Below, one piece after another: positions 27,101 to 34,298 of a stretch of DNA of 35,028 nucleotides. The stretch is from Geminocystis sp. GBBB08 (lineage in GTDB: Bacteria; Cyanobacteriota; Cyanobacteriia; Cyanobacteriales; Cyanobacteriaceae), in contig NZ_VRZC01000024.1 of the NCBI RefSeq assembly GCF_016743215.1, positions 1 through 35,028 on the forward strand. The letters are read 5' to 3'. A program made the translations under genes and the position numbers. Under the pieces are notes generated by a model. That model saw only the letters and a program-made list of their open reading frames with translations. It was not told where the DNA came from and searched no databases. How positions within the stretch are numbered: the stretch's first letter is position 1; every line of letters begins with the position of its first letter.

Positions 27101-27551
27101 AATTATGAAAGAAAGCTAGTCTGCCTACAGGGCGAATCGCCCCGGCACCGTTTTCAATGGATTTAACATCTTTTAATATTTGCTTGGGAAACCACGAACC
27201 GATATGATCATATGGTGATTGTCTTTCATGGGGATTGCGTCTTTCTAAACCTTTACTTAAATCATCGATTTCCTGTTTATTCATGGTAGCAGTAACAGTT
27301 TCTGCTGGTTTGAATAAGATATTTTCGCCGTGATAGGTGTCACCAGTTTTTAATCCTGTGGTTTGAGAGGCATTTTTATCGGTGTCAATATGCACGAAAC
27401 TAACTACGGGTAACTGGCTTAGTTTACCATAGCGATCAACAATTAAACGACGAATCTGCATTAAAATATCTCTACCAGTACCGCCTAAGCCAATACAAAT
27501 GGTACGCTTAATATTAAGAGTTTTGATGTCAGTTTGATTATTGTTTGCCAT
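24159..27551 (-). CDS. Tubulin_2-type GTPase-like protein with SHOCT-like C-terminus
   Basis: A 1130-residue protein whose N-terminal 350-400 residues are a tubulin/FtsZ-like nucleotide-binding fold: RTICIGLGGTGRDIL (16-30) for the first phosphate loop and GSLCGGTGSGTYIDIA (189-204) with the tubulin signature GGTGSG (193-198). GAGAIRPVGRLAFF (135-148) is also typical of the Pfam Tubulin_2 group. Residues about 350-720 are highly charged and helical, probably coiled coil, and 720-1040 a mixed region. Asn-rich low-complexity sequence (about 1060-1085) leads to a closing helical pair, LQLMQWYEKGMLDDDEFKKA, that looks like a SHOCT module. No membrane helix or signal is seen. The biological role is unknown; a GTP-dependent filament or scaffold is inferred. 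It has no obvious operon partner. Confidence 0.8.
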   Translation of the reverse strand: MANNNQTDIKTLNIKRTICIGLGGTGRDILMQIRRLIVDRYGKLSQLPVVSFVHIDTDKNASQTTGLKTGDTYHGENILFKPAETVTATMNKQEIDDLSKGLERRNPHERQSPYDHIGSWFPKQILKDVKSIENGAGAIRPVGRLAFFHNYSKIQNAIDTADNATVGHAQKLLNKNIVVDSGTNIIIVGSLCGGTGSGTYIDIAYSLREKYGYEIDSEITAYLIIAPELYGNTASVKANTYAALKELNYYTAQGTTFNAVYDPVNLFSVNENRPPFDFVYLIGNRTNSGHKIVKKDKLSQVIAHKIFADFAEEISINIKGHRDNVKKYFSVYDEHPRPNAQRYLTFGLSKIYFPRDLTIAICLNKVQIKLLNFWLYGEGQSPDSRELLDKFLLNWQSKNEDTRNIFKARLEAITQENDKTFKQILKNWLSKNQGEIDNCKNAEDRQRFIDKMRSELKSQFKKVQPGETENIRGAWLTQLQKNSQKLEKQFNQDIIDYLAILLEPSHPHFALDNSRGWLEALLTKLNEYARELEEEKQKATAFITVENVDKKWQDSCQIFEDIETDKKRFLGIGGKSNNTKNKEFQEEASQSIQEVNKLIQRNFDLTLTDEALKIANNLLQLVQHLKIQASNFYNLLQDLEGFYNRKGEDLSHIDDDEINGEAIFEADDNDQYYQTLLPDRERKNLLVEVSHKINESATLPTSLLYFFTAERIIDNQELSKTIDANIEAKFGDKTFDLTESVVNRFIQKYPFSDGQTRLKQIIDEGDVLLPLNSNAPYFVNDADKTKQIIGFKQTDDRENKQFRDLITQSIGINSDVIIPLQTKNEIVIIKEFAGFPLRIVNGLKELREQYDRQKRLYDGYNLHNDSQVFFLDIIPPEGRDMELLQDNFYTCLAFGKIQKTNHNNNYYLQLEDKFRGEFYQVEISGIWEESLETISQNETIKNYLIDSVKNIEEEVKENPHLFQEIYYPTLINFVDELEKLTEYDINFNQKKLVLGEKADRTSLGKDGLLKRIYDRFVAIVNDAQQRENVNQNPKLLSGNSHKKKQLLTSENNDNNNGKRTNNQHNNNDVLEANVISEPLYGNLTKVIEENDQEFRKKWEGITILQLMQWYEKGMLDDDEFKKAKKFISGL

Positions 27552-27969
27552 AATGGGTGAGGATAACTGAATATGTTTTTATCGTCTTAAAAAATATTTT
27601 AAACTTTTAGAAGAAGAGATGGCATTATTTTTTGTAATCTAATAAGTATATAAAATATTATAGTTTTTTAATTAGAGGTTAGTGAAAAAGTGGTGTCGTT
27701 AAGGTAGGGAAAAGGAAAAAGGTAAGAGTTTTAATGGTTTTTATTGTTAGAATTTGAGAATGTAAATACATATTACTTACCTAGTTTTTCACTAAACAAG
27801 GAGTTTAAACCCCTTGCTAAAACTGCGGATTTTTTTGGCAATGTATTATGTTAAATCCCCGATTTTTATAGCCTTCTGATTAATTCAGCATACCCTAATT
27901 AATAATCGTGAAATAGGTATTTGCCAAATAATTTTTTCCCTCCTAATTCGTCATGTCTCATTCTTCCAA
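27552..27969. other. Spacer upstream of the tubulin-like gene
   Basis: These 418 bases contain no supported gene. A 20-base palindromic repeat lies at 27797-27816, and the stretch 27680-27735 is purine-rich (GGGAAAAGGAAAAAGG). The promoter of the tubulin-like gene should lie in the first 150 bases, but I could not pick one reliably. Confidence 0.5.
27797..27816. repeat. 20-base palindromic repeat, copy 1
   Basis: CAAGGAGTTTAAACCCCTTG is an imperfect palindrome, nearly identical to copies at 31066-31085 and 34969-34988. All three lie in spacers and are preceded by AA and, in copies 1 and 3, followed by C. It can form an 8-9 base-pair stem in RNA or a cruciform in DNA. It is a dispersed repeat family; function unknown. 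Confidence 0.65.
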
Positions 27970-29826
27970 TTATTTTTGACGATAAAACACCCCTATACCA
28001 TTATGCACCCTTGCGGCAGTGGCGGGAGAACGATCGACAATTGCACCGCCTAAATACATTTGTGTTGAACTGCCACCATCTAAATTTAAAGCTGATACTG
28101 CACCGATTTTGAGTAAAATTGCCGCAAATTCTGACAATGTAACTCCTAAACCACCAACTCGATTATGAATTGCTACCAATAAAATTTTACCTTGATTATC
28201 TACCGCAATGGCACTACGGGAGGCTTTTTGAGTGTTAAAGGCTTTGCTAAATTTTTCTGTCTCTCCATTTAAAACAATTTGACGATTTAAGAGTAAAAGA
28301 GGACCAGCTCCGATAATATAAGGATAAGTAGCGAAATTAGCGGGAATTGTGCCAGTATTTAAAGTTATTTGGTCATTAATATCCAATTTTGCCGCTAAAC
28401 TTTTAGCGCTTCTAAATACTAAAAGATAGTTTTTTGGTTGAATGACGATGGAATCTTCCCCAGCTTTACCACCGACAATTTTATCTTTAACGAGATTATT
28501 TTCAACAATGAAGACAATTTCATTATCACTTAGGGTAGTGTAATTCAATCCCCAACTAGAAGTATAACGAGCAACTCCGGCTTGAATATAACCACTATTG
28601 ATGTAATTATTAATAAAACGATCACCTTTGGTAGTAGTAATTATTTCTTCTAACATTATGCGATCAAATTTTACCTCTCCCATATCATTCCATGCCATGA
28701 TACAACGATTTAAAATGGGACTAGATAACCAATTATCACGGTTTTTAATTACACCTAAAGGTAACTGATTATTACGGTTAAAAAACCCTGCATTAATAGC
28801 AGCTATTGCTTCTGAATTTTGAGCAGTAGTTTTTAAAGGTGCAGTACCAATTACGGTGTTATTATTAGCTAAAATTGGTTGTAAATTCAAGTTAAAACTT
28901 TTAAGATTTAGAGTAAGAGAAGATACTAAAAATAAATCAGAGTTATTGTTTAAACTGACATACTTTTTACTGAAAAATAAGTCATTATGCCAATTAATAT
29001 CTCTGGTAGTAATAGCAGAAGGGTTAATATCTACTAATAAAAGATTCGGATTAGCTGAAGTAACTTTTACATTATTTCCAGCCGGTAAATTTAAATTAAT
29101 TAACGTTTTATCATCTTTACTACTAACTGAAAATAAAGTACTTGTAGGGGAGAGATTATCATTTCTTATTTCGTCGCCTTCTTCTTCTTGAATCCCAGAA
29201 TTTTCTAAAGGCTTAAGGGGTTTAATATCATCAAATAAAGTATTACTAGGTTGCCCATTAATGGTAATAATAGCTTGTTCTTTTCCTTGACTAACTTGAA
29301 AAAAACTGGGCTTATCTAACTCAATAATAATTTTTTTACCTTGATTTGCTTGAATTTCATAAATTTTATTAACTTGGCTGATAGGAAGATTCAACTCTAA
29401 AATATTACTATTATTATTAATTTGAAGAGGAGTCGTTTTCGTTAAATCAGTAATATCCAAATAGCGATAAGGATTAATAAATTTAGCAGGTAAAGTATTC
29501 TGATAATTAAACCAATGAATCGGTTGTTTTTCTGTGTTAGTTGTACTCATTAATTCTATACCTAAAATTGCTTCTGCACTCATATCAGCAATCCCTGTAT
29601 GAATTTCATTCTTTTCTTGCCACTGTATCCAAGGAAGATTGACGGTTTTTTGATTGATGATAACATCTCTACCTTTGCCAATAATATTTAAAGGTGAAGA
29701 TTGAGCAAAAACTGGACTTAAAAATTTACCTGTAATAAGATGAGGAATATTGCCGATAAAGTTAACGATAAATACTGATAAAAAAATTAGCAACAAAAAT
29801 TTAGACTTAGCAAATGGTTTAACCAT
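27970..29826 (-). CDS. Secreted phosphodiester glycosidase-like protein (NAGPA domain)
   Basis: The start was placed at the ATG at 29826, because the next 35 residues (MVKPFAKSKFLLLIFLSVFI, ending in SPVFAQ) make a normal signal peptide; an upstream in-frame ATG would put 35 extra residues before it. The mature N-terminal 300 residues are beta-rich (AMIN-like and linker sequence with Ser/Asp-rich stretches). The last 290 residues are the phosphodiester alpha-GlcNAcase-like (NAGPA) fold: AAINAGFFNRNNQLPLGV, IIGAGPLLL, RSAIAVDNQGKILLVAIHNR and the closing LNLDGGSSTQMYLGG motif. Bacterial relatives act on extracellular polysaccharide or teichoic-type phosphodiesters, so an envelope or exopolysaccharide role is inferred. 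A stand-alone gene. Fold call good, substrate unknown. Confidence 0.8.
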   Translation of the reverse strand: MVKPFAKSKFLLLIFLSVFIVNFIGNIPHLITGKFLSPVFAQSSPLNIIGKGRDVIINQKTVNLPWIQWQEKNEIHTGIADMSAEAILGIELMSTTNTEKQPIHWFNYQNTLPAKFINPYRYLDITDLTKTTPLQINNNSNILELNLPISQVNKIYEIQANQGKKIIIELDKPSFFQVSQGKEQAIITINGQPSNTLFDDIKPLKPLENSGIQEEEGDEIRNDNLSPTSTLFSVSSKDDKTLINLNLPAGNNVKVTSANPNLLLVDINPSAITTRDINWHNDLFFSKKYVSLNNNSDLFLVSSLTLNLKSFNLNLQPILANNNTVIGTAPLKTTAQNSEAIAAINAGFFNRNNQLPLGVIKNRDNWLSSPILNRCIMAWNDMGEVKFDRIMLEEIITTTKGDRFINNYINSGYIQAGVARYTSSWGLNYTTLSDNEIVFIVENNLVKDKIVGGKAGEDSIVIQPKNYLLVFRSAKSLAAKLDINDQITLNTGTIPANFATYPYIIGAGPLLLLNRQIVLNGETEKFSKAFNTQKASRSAIAVDNQGKILLVAIHNRVGGLGVTLSEFAAILLKIGAVSALNLDGGSSTQMYLGGAIVDRSPATAARVHNGIGVFYRQK

Positions 29827-30068
29827 AATTTTTATAAAAATAGAATACAGCAATTCTAATAGATTGTTAAAATAAAAGAGTTCACCTTCAAAAATTTTAA
29901 AATAGTTTGTAGTAAGGGATTTATCTCGCAATTTTTCTAATATTTACAACTGTCTAACTAAGAAACTAAGACGCAAATAATTAAATAATAGTTGCCGACA
30001 ACTTTGATAATTTCCTCTTTTATAGTCTTCTTCATCTCTTCATTTTCTCGGTTTCTAGTTTTCGTCTC

Positions 30069-30572
30069 TTATAGTTGATAACCTTGTAAACTTTCAGGAT
30101 TGAAACTATTTAAAATATTTTTAGCTTTATTTTTGATATTGTCATTGCCTTCTACAATCAACAGATATTTACCAAGTTTAAGACGATTAAGAAAAGGTAT
30201 CATTTCTCCAGTATTTTCCATTAAACTACCACTTCCTCCCACAAAAAAACTACCCATAGCACCACCTATAGCCACTAAAATACCGCCTATAATATGATTA
30301 AAAGGCTCACCTGCCCAACCAAAAGTATCAATAGTGGTAATGGCATCAAAAGTAAAACCACCAAAAAAACCAAAAGGAATTAACCAATAAGCCATTCTAA
30401 TGATATTTTTGCGCCCTTCAACACTAGGATCAAGAAAACCAACTTCTGCCGCAGTTTTATAACCTTTTCCCACAATTGATAATTGATTGAGGGGGATTCC
30501 CACTTTTTCTAAGGCTGTGTAGGCTTCTTCTGCTTGAATTCTATCGGATAACACAGCTATTAAATAATTCAT
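30069..30572 (-). CDS. Glycine-rich membrane protein, general-stress-protein type
   Basis: The first 50 residues (MNYLIAVLSDRIQAEEAYTA, then VGIPLNQLSIVGKG) are a small alpha/beta domain like that of Gsp17M/YflT-type stress proteins, which starts with a strand and a helix of an 'Ala-Tyr-x-Ala-Leu' type. Residues 60-80 (WLIPFGFFGGFTF) and 90-115 (HIIGGILVAIGGAMGSFFVGG) are Gly-rich hydrophobic helices with a glycine-zipper look, and the C-terminus LKLGKYLLIVEGNDNIKNKA returns to the soluble fold. This layout is frequent in cyanobacteria. No known reaction; association with membranes under stress is a guess. A single gene with a 137-base gap to the secreted protein gene. Confidence 0.65.
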   Translation of the reverse strand: MNYLIAVLSDRIQAEEAYTALEKVGIPLNQLSIVGKGYKTAAEVGFLDPSVEGRKNIIRMAYWLIPFGFFGGFTFDAITTIDTFGWAGEPFNHIIGGILVAIGGAMGSFFVGGSGSLMENTGEMIPFLNRLKLGKYLLIVEGNDNIKNKAKNILNSFNPESLQGYQL

Positions 30573-30790
30573 ATTTTAACTATATTTTAATTAAGTTTTT
30601 GAGAGCTAATTATATCAGATAGATTTAAAATAAGCACTAGACGCATTTAACTTACATTTTTTTCTAATAATAAAAACTCTTAACTATTACAAGAGTACCT
30701 ATTGCCTACCCTCACCAGTCAACTTAGATGCAACTAGCTTACTATTGAATATTTACGATTAAGTTAATTACTATTGATTTTTAACTATCT

Positions 30791-30825
30791 ATTTACTATT
30801 TATTATTCATTATTTACTATTTATT
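30791..30825 (+). repeat. AT-rich 14-base direct repeat
   Basis: ATTTACTATTTATT occurs at 30791-30804 and again at 30812-30825, a 21-base period (three heptamers), close to the decamer array. Similar AT words (ATTTACGATT, ATTACTATTG) flank it. It looks like a decayed heptameric repeat. Confidence 0.5.
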
Positions 30826-30880
30826 GAATCTAAGTGAGTGAGTAAAATTAATCGATGCCCTTTATTTTTCTCAAACCTAT

Positions 30881-31070
30881 GATAAAAAGGGATAACAAGG
30901 AGTAACAATAGGTAACAAGAAGCAAAAAGAAGCAACAAGGGTTAACAAGGAGTAACAACTGGTAACAAAGAGCAACAAGTGGTAATAAGGAGTAACAACT
31001 GGTAACAAAGAGCAACAAGGGATAACAAGGGATAACAAGGAATAACAAGGGATAACAAGGGATAACAAGG
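30881..31070 (+). repeat. Decamer tandem-repeat array, 19 units
   Basis: Nineteen consecutive 10-base units, from GATAAAAAGG at 30881 to GATAACAAGG ending at 31070, keep exact 10-base register. Consensus is GRTAACAAGG (AGTAACAACT, GGTAACAAAG and AGCAACAAGG are main variants). Units 8-10 (30951-30980) and 12-14 (30991-31020) form a higher-order repeat: AGTAACAACT, GGTAACAAAG and AGCAACAAG(T/G) in the same order 40 bases apart. The last five units are almost uniform. The register equals roughly one DNA turn, so all A/C-rich faces point the same way. Similar decanucleotide arrays are unusual; known cyanobacterial STRRs are heptameric. Confidence 0.85.
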
Positions 31071-31085
31071 GGCTTAAGCCCTTTG
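31066..31085. repeat. 20-base palindromic repeat, copy 2
   Basis: CAAGGGGCTTAAGCCCTTTG overlaps the end of the last decamer unit, which supplies its CAAGG. It contains a perfect 12-base palindrome GGGCTTAAGCCC at 31070-31081. Copies 1 and 3 have GTTTAAAC in place of GCTTAAGC, a paired change that keeps the stem. Confidence 0.65.
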
Positions 31086-31224
31086 CATTGCATTGCCCCT
31101 ATACAATTAATTTTGCATCAGCACTTATCATCAACTTTATAGTTCATAATAGTGTCTCATTTATCATTTAATTAACCAAAAAAATGTCATAAATATAGAG
31201 TTATTTTGGCACTCCTAGTTATTT

Positions 31225-32946
31225 ATGATAGATCAACTTTGGTTATTGATTTGCTCAGGATTAGTCTTATTGATGCAAGGCGGTTTTATGTGTCTTGAGT
31301 CGGGTTTAACTCGCTCAAAAAATAGTATTAATGTCGCTGTTAAGAATTTTGCGGATTTTGCCGTCTCTGTATTATTATTTTGGGCTTTTGGTTATGCCTT
31401 AATGTTTGGATTTTCCCACAATGGTTGGTTTGGCACTAATAATTTTCTCTTCTCTTCTTCTTCTAAATCCTTAGAGGCTGTCTTTTTTATCTTTCAAGCC
31501 ATGTTTTGTGGAACTTCTACTACTATTATTTCAGGTGCAGTAGCAGAGAGATTACAATTTTGGGCTTATTTAATTATTGCTATTCTGGTTTCAGGCTTGA
31601 TTTATCCTTTATTTGGGCATTGGGCTTGGAATCAAAATGGTTGGTTAAAGGGAATAGGTTTTATTGATTTTGCTGGAAGCAGTGTTGTACATAGTATTGG
31701 GGCTTGGGTTAGTTTAGGTGCATTGATAGTTATTGGTGCTCGTAATGGGCGATTTTCCACAGAAAAAATTAATAAAATTCAAGGCTCAAATTTACCCTTT
31801 GCCGTGTTAGGTGCTTTACTTTTATGGGTAGGATGGATTGGTTTTAATGGTGGTAGCACCTTTGCTTTTAATACAAAAGTACCAAATGTTATTCTTCATA
31901 CCATTCTTTCAGGAGTTGGAGGGATGATTTGCGGTATGATTCTCAGTCAATTTCAACATCAACGCATCGAAGTTGAAGAATTAATCAACGGTAGTCTTGC
32001 TGGATTAGTGGGAATTACCGCTAGTTGTCATGTTGTATCAAGCCCTATAGCTTTAATAATAGGTATTACCAGTGCCGGGGTAACTAATTTAGCCTCTTTT
32101 TCCCTCAAACGTTGGGGTATTGATGACGCCGTGGATGCTGTTCCAGTACATGGTGGTGCTGGAGTTTGGGGTACAATCTGTGTGGGGTTATTTGGAGATT
32201 TAGAGTTACTTAATCATAGTCGAGGTAGTCAAATTATAGTGCAATTGTTGGGGATAAGTGTTGCTTTTATATGGGCTTTTGGTTTAACTTTTATCTTACT
32301 CAATCTTCTAAATCGTTATTATGTTTTACGAGTCTCGGCAGAAGATGAAGAAGTAGGTTTAAATATTTCTGAACATGGAGCTAGTACTGATACCTATGAA
32401 CTGTTTCAGGTGATGGATATACAAGCTCGAAATCATGATTTAACATTGCGTGTGCCTGTACAACCTTTTACAGAAATTGGACATATCGCCCACCGTTATA
32501 ATCAAGTTATGGATGCCCTTGAAGTTAATCACCGTCAAAATGTAGAGTCTTTAGAAGAACTTTATACTATAACCGCTACAGCCGTATCCGCTATTGAAAA
32601 TAACCACTTTCACCCCTCAGATTTTGATGATTTTTGCGATCGCCCGGATGATTTAGGAATTTTAGCACGAACACTGCAACAAATGTTAGAAATATTGAAT
32701 AAACAACAAGAGGATTTAATCAGCGCTAAACAAGAGTTAAATTCAGCACAAGAACATAAACAAAACTTAATTCACGATATTATTAGTAAAATTTTAGAAA
32801 CTCGTTTCCCTGATAATTCAGCCGAGATTATTCATTTAATTAACACCATTTCTTCGGCGGATAAAATCAATCTTATTCCCGAAACTTTAAGAGTAACAAA
32901 AATAGAAGAATTATCTTCCCTCGTCAAAAATTTAAGACAAAAATAA
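31225..32946 (+). CDS. amt: Ammonium transporter with HAMP-like and coiled-coil tail
   Basis: Residues 1-365 are an Amt/Mep/Rh channel: the start ICSGLVLLMQGGFMCLESG, acidic Asp148 in FIDFAGSSVVH, and the twin histidines His156 and His309 (DAVPVHGGAGVW), so the pore chemistry appears intact. Eleven helices are expected. The usual signal peptide seen in some Amts is absent. After helix 11 (RYYVLRVSAEDEEVGLNI) comes a 200-residue cytoplasmic extension: a HAMP-like region about 391-435 (DLTLRVPVQPFTEIGHIA) and helices with heptads about 436-560. Amts with signalling tails (kinase or GGDEF) are known; here no catalytic output domain remains. It may sense ammonium flux and act through partner proteins, or be a shortened version. 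No NtcA box seen upstream. Confidence 0.88.
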   Translation: MIDQLWLLICSGLVLLMQGGFMCLESGLTRSKNSINVAVKNFADFAVSVLLFWAFGYALMFGFSHNGWFGTNNFLFSSSSKSLEAVFFIFQAMFCGTSTTIISGAVAERLQFWAYLIIAILVSGLIYPLFGHWAWNQNGWLKGIGFIDFAGSSVVHSIGAWVSLGALIVIGARNGRFSTEKINKIQGSNLPFAVLGALLLWVGWIGFNGGSTFAFNTKVPNVILHTILSGVGGMICGMILSQFQHQRIEVEELINGSLAGLVGITASCHVVSSPIALIIGITSAGVTNLASFSLKRWGIDDAVDAVPVHGGAGVWGTICVGLFGDLELLNHSRGSQIIVQLLGISVAFIWAFGLTFILLNLLNRYYVLRVSAEDEEVGLNISEHGASTDTYELFQVMDIQARNHDLTLRVPVQPFTEIGHIAHRYNQVMDALEVNHRQNVESLEELYTITATAVSAIENNHFHPSDFDDFCDRPDDLGILARTLQQMLEILNKQQEDLISAKQELNSAQEHKQNLIHDIISKILETRFPDNSAEIIHLINTISSADKINLIPETLRVTKIEELSSLVKNLRQK

Positions 32947-32953
32947 AGTTTGC

Positions 32954-32988
32954 AGGTGTTAGGAATGAGGTATTAGGTATCAGGTGTA
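32954..32988 (+). repeat. Heptamer tandem repeat (STRR type), 5 units
   Basis: AGGTGTT, AGGAATG, AGGTATT, AGGTATC and AGGTGTA follow each other in exact 7-base register just after amt. This is the kind of short tandemly repeated repetitive sequence known from cyanobacteria. It is imperfect, so probably old. Confidence 0.7.
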
Positions 32989-33057
32989 GGGTTTTTTCAA
33001 AGTCGAGATAAAATTGTATATAGAGAATTCAATTTATTGGGGAAAACCCTCCGACTC

Positions 33058-33079
33058 GCAATGAAATAAATTTTATTGC
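33058..33079. repeat. Hairpin-forming inverted repeat
   Basis: GCAATGAAAT AA ATTTTATTGC is a 22-base inverted repeat with one G-T wobble and a two-base centre. It is flanked by ACTCGC and, 11 bases later, GCGAGT, which is a second nested pair. No U-run follows, so it is not a standard terminator. Confidence 0.45.
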
Positions 33080-33213
33080 TAATAGCGAGTACGTTAAATA
33101 AATTTAACTCAATTTTACTGAAAAATATCACAGTTTTTGATAATAATTCATTTTCTAATAATAAAAAATGCCTAGATTTCTTGCCAATTATAGTTTTGAA
33201 TTAAATCAAATTT

Positions 33214-33234
33214 CGAGAATGAAAACGCCCTGTT
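33214..33234 (+). repeat. Exact 21-base match to 16353-16373 (inverted)
   Basis: The segment starting CGAGAATGAAAACGCCCTG equals the reverse complement of 16353-16373, which lies in the divergent spacer of the FAAL and glycan operons. Both copies are non-coding. Confidence 0.6.
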
Positions 33235-33415
33235 TTTCAACTAGGGTATTTGATTGGGAGGCGATCGCCTTGGGCGGCACTCGGTGAGGGAATGGCTTAA
33301 AACTTTGATTTTTCTGTAACCTTAGGGAGATGGATTAGTCAAACTAGCTAATACTTTTGAACTAGGATGAATTGTCCCACCATCACCCTCTCACAAATGA
33401 CAAATCACAAAATCC

Positions 33416-34231
33416 CTAATTATACAAACTATCTAACTCTTTTTGCATACTATTGACCACTAAATCATAACATTCTTGTACATAAAGGCGATCGCTACGA
33501 GCTTCTTCCCCATAACGCTGAAAATAAATAGGAGGACAAACTCTGGTGGTCATAGGAACAGGTAATGGTATATTAGGTAAAGGACCAAATGCTAAACCCC
33601 ATGGTAAACCCAGATAAATAGGAAAAGTTTGAGGATCAAGATCTAAAATCCAAGGAAATAAGCCTTTTTTGTGAAGTTCTTTTACTTGTTCATATAAGTC
33701 AGCTAAGACAAAAATACTTTCATGGGCTCCTTTAGAAATTAAGGGTACAATAGGCAAAGAATAACGTAACGCCAATTTAATAAACCCTTTTCTACCGACG
33801 AATTTTATTTTATTTCTTTCTGAATAAGGACGAAATACGTCTTCAGCACCCCCGGGATAGACTAATATACTAGCATTATTTTCGATAGCGGCGATCGCCA
33901 TTTTAGGATTGGCACGAATAGCCCCAGTTTTAGCCGCAATATTGGTTACACCTTGATAAGCCGTCCATGCAATAGGGTGCATTAAACCGTAGGCTAAACG
34001 ATCAGTACCAAAGCGTTTAAACCAATCATACATCATCATGACCATATCAGGGGCAGCGATACCGCCATTATGAGAGCCGACTAATAACACTTGCCCTTCA
34101 GGGATGTTTTCCCAACCACTGGTTTCTACTCGAAAATAATATTTATAAAGTAATTTCCAAAAAGGCATTAATTGTTTAATTGTATCAGGATCTCTTTGGG
34201 TTAATGACCAACCGAAATGTTTTTTATCCAC
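33416..34231 (-). CDS. PlsC-like glycerolipid acyltransferase
   Basis: This 271-residue acyltransferase carries the catalytic His54 in GSHNGGIAAPD, where family members usually have HX4D; here the aspartate is eight residues on (Asp62), as in some DGAT2- and plant-like versions. The phosphate-binding GAIRANP (103-109) and LVYPGGAEDVFRPY (123-136, the EGTR-like block) follow, then IVPLISKGAHESIF. A hydrophobic loop lies near 76-100 but there is no clear spanning helix. Such enzymes esterify the sn-2 or a wax/diacylglycerol acceptor; which one is uncertain. It is a single gene, with a 67-base gap to the MEKHLA gene. The family call is good and the acceptor is unknown. Confidence 0.82.
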   Translation of the reverse strand: MDKKHFGWSLTQRDPDTIKQLMPFWKLLYKYYFRVETSGWENIPEGQVLLVGSHNGGIAAPDMVMMMYDWFKRFGTDRLAYGLMHPIAWTAYQGVTNIAAKTGAIRANPKMAIAAIENNASILVYPGGAEDVFRPYSERNKIKFVGRKGFIKLALRYSLPIVPLISKGAHESIFVLADLYEQVKELHKKGLFPWILDLDPQTFPIYLGLPWGLAFGPLPNIPLPVPMTTRVCPPIYFQRYGEEARSDRLYVQECYDLVVNSMQKELDSLYN

Positions 34232-34298
34232 TGTAATAACGGAAAATTAAATTATCAATATATAAATTAAACAAGAAATAAAAAAATCAGCATAATAA

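Larger units (their letters stand above)
30573..31224. other. Long spacer holding several repeats, upstream of amt
   Basis: This 652-base region has no supported gene. It contains a 14-base direct repeat pair in AT-rich DNA (30791-30825), the decamer array (30881-31070) and a palindrome at its end (31066-31085). Open frames on the minus strand here are read-through of the decamer repeats (LLLVIPCYPLL-type peptides) and not genes. The last 120 bases must hold the amt promoter; no NtcA-type GTA-N8-TAC site was found. Confidence 0.5.
32947..33415. other. Spacer between amt and acyltransferase gene
   Basis: This 469-base stretch contains no supported gene. It carries a heptamer array (32954-32988), a hairpin (33058-33079), a 21-base segment matched near 16.36 kb, and HIP1 at 33261-33268 within GGCGATCGCC. 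The flanking genes converge, so terminators for both would be expected but no classic stem plus U-run was found. Confidence 0.5.

Noticed and set aside
27921-28112. 63-codon plus-strand open frame overlapping the end of the phosphodiester-glycosidase gene
   Set aside because: Most of it is antisense to the strongly conserved NAGPA motif region, so it is a shadow.
30601-30720. tRNA or small-RNA gene in the spacer upstream of amt
   Set aside because: No cloverleaf, no CCA-like end and no conserved T-arm GTTCRA sequence; only AT-rich and repeat DNA.
30848-31093. Open frames on the minus strand rich in Leu, Cys, Tyr and Pro
   Set aside because: They are simply the decamer repeat read in different frames; the peptides are periodic and have no gene-like start context.
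31086-31224. NtcA site upstream of amt
   Set aside because: Expected for a nitrogen-regulated transporter, but no GTA-N8-TAC pattern was found in the spacer.
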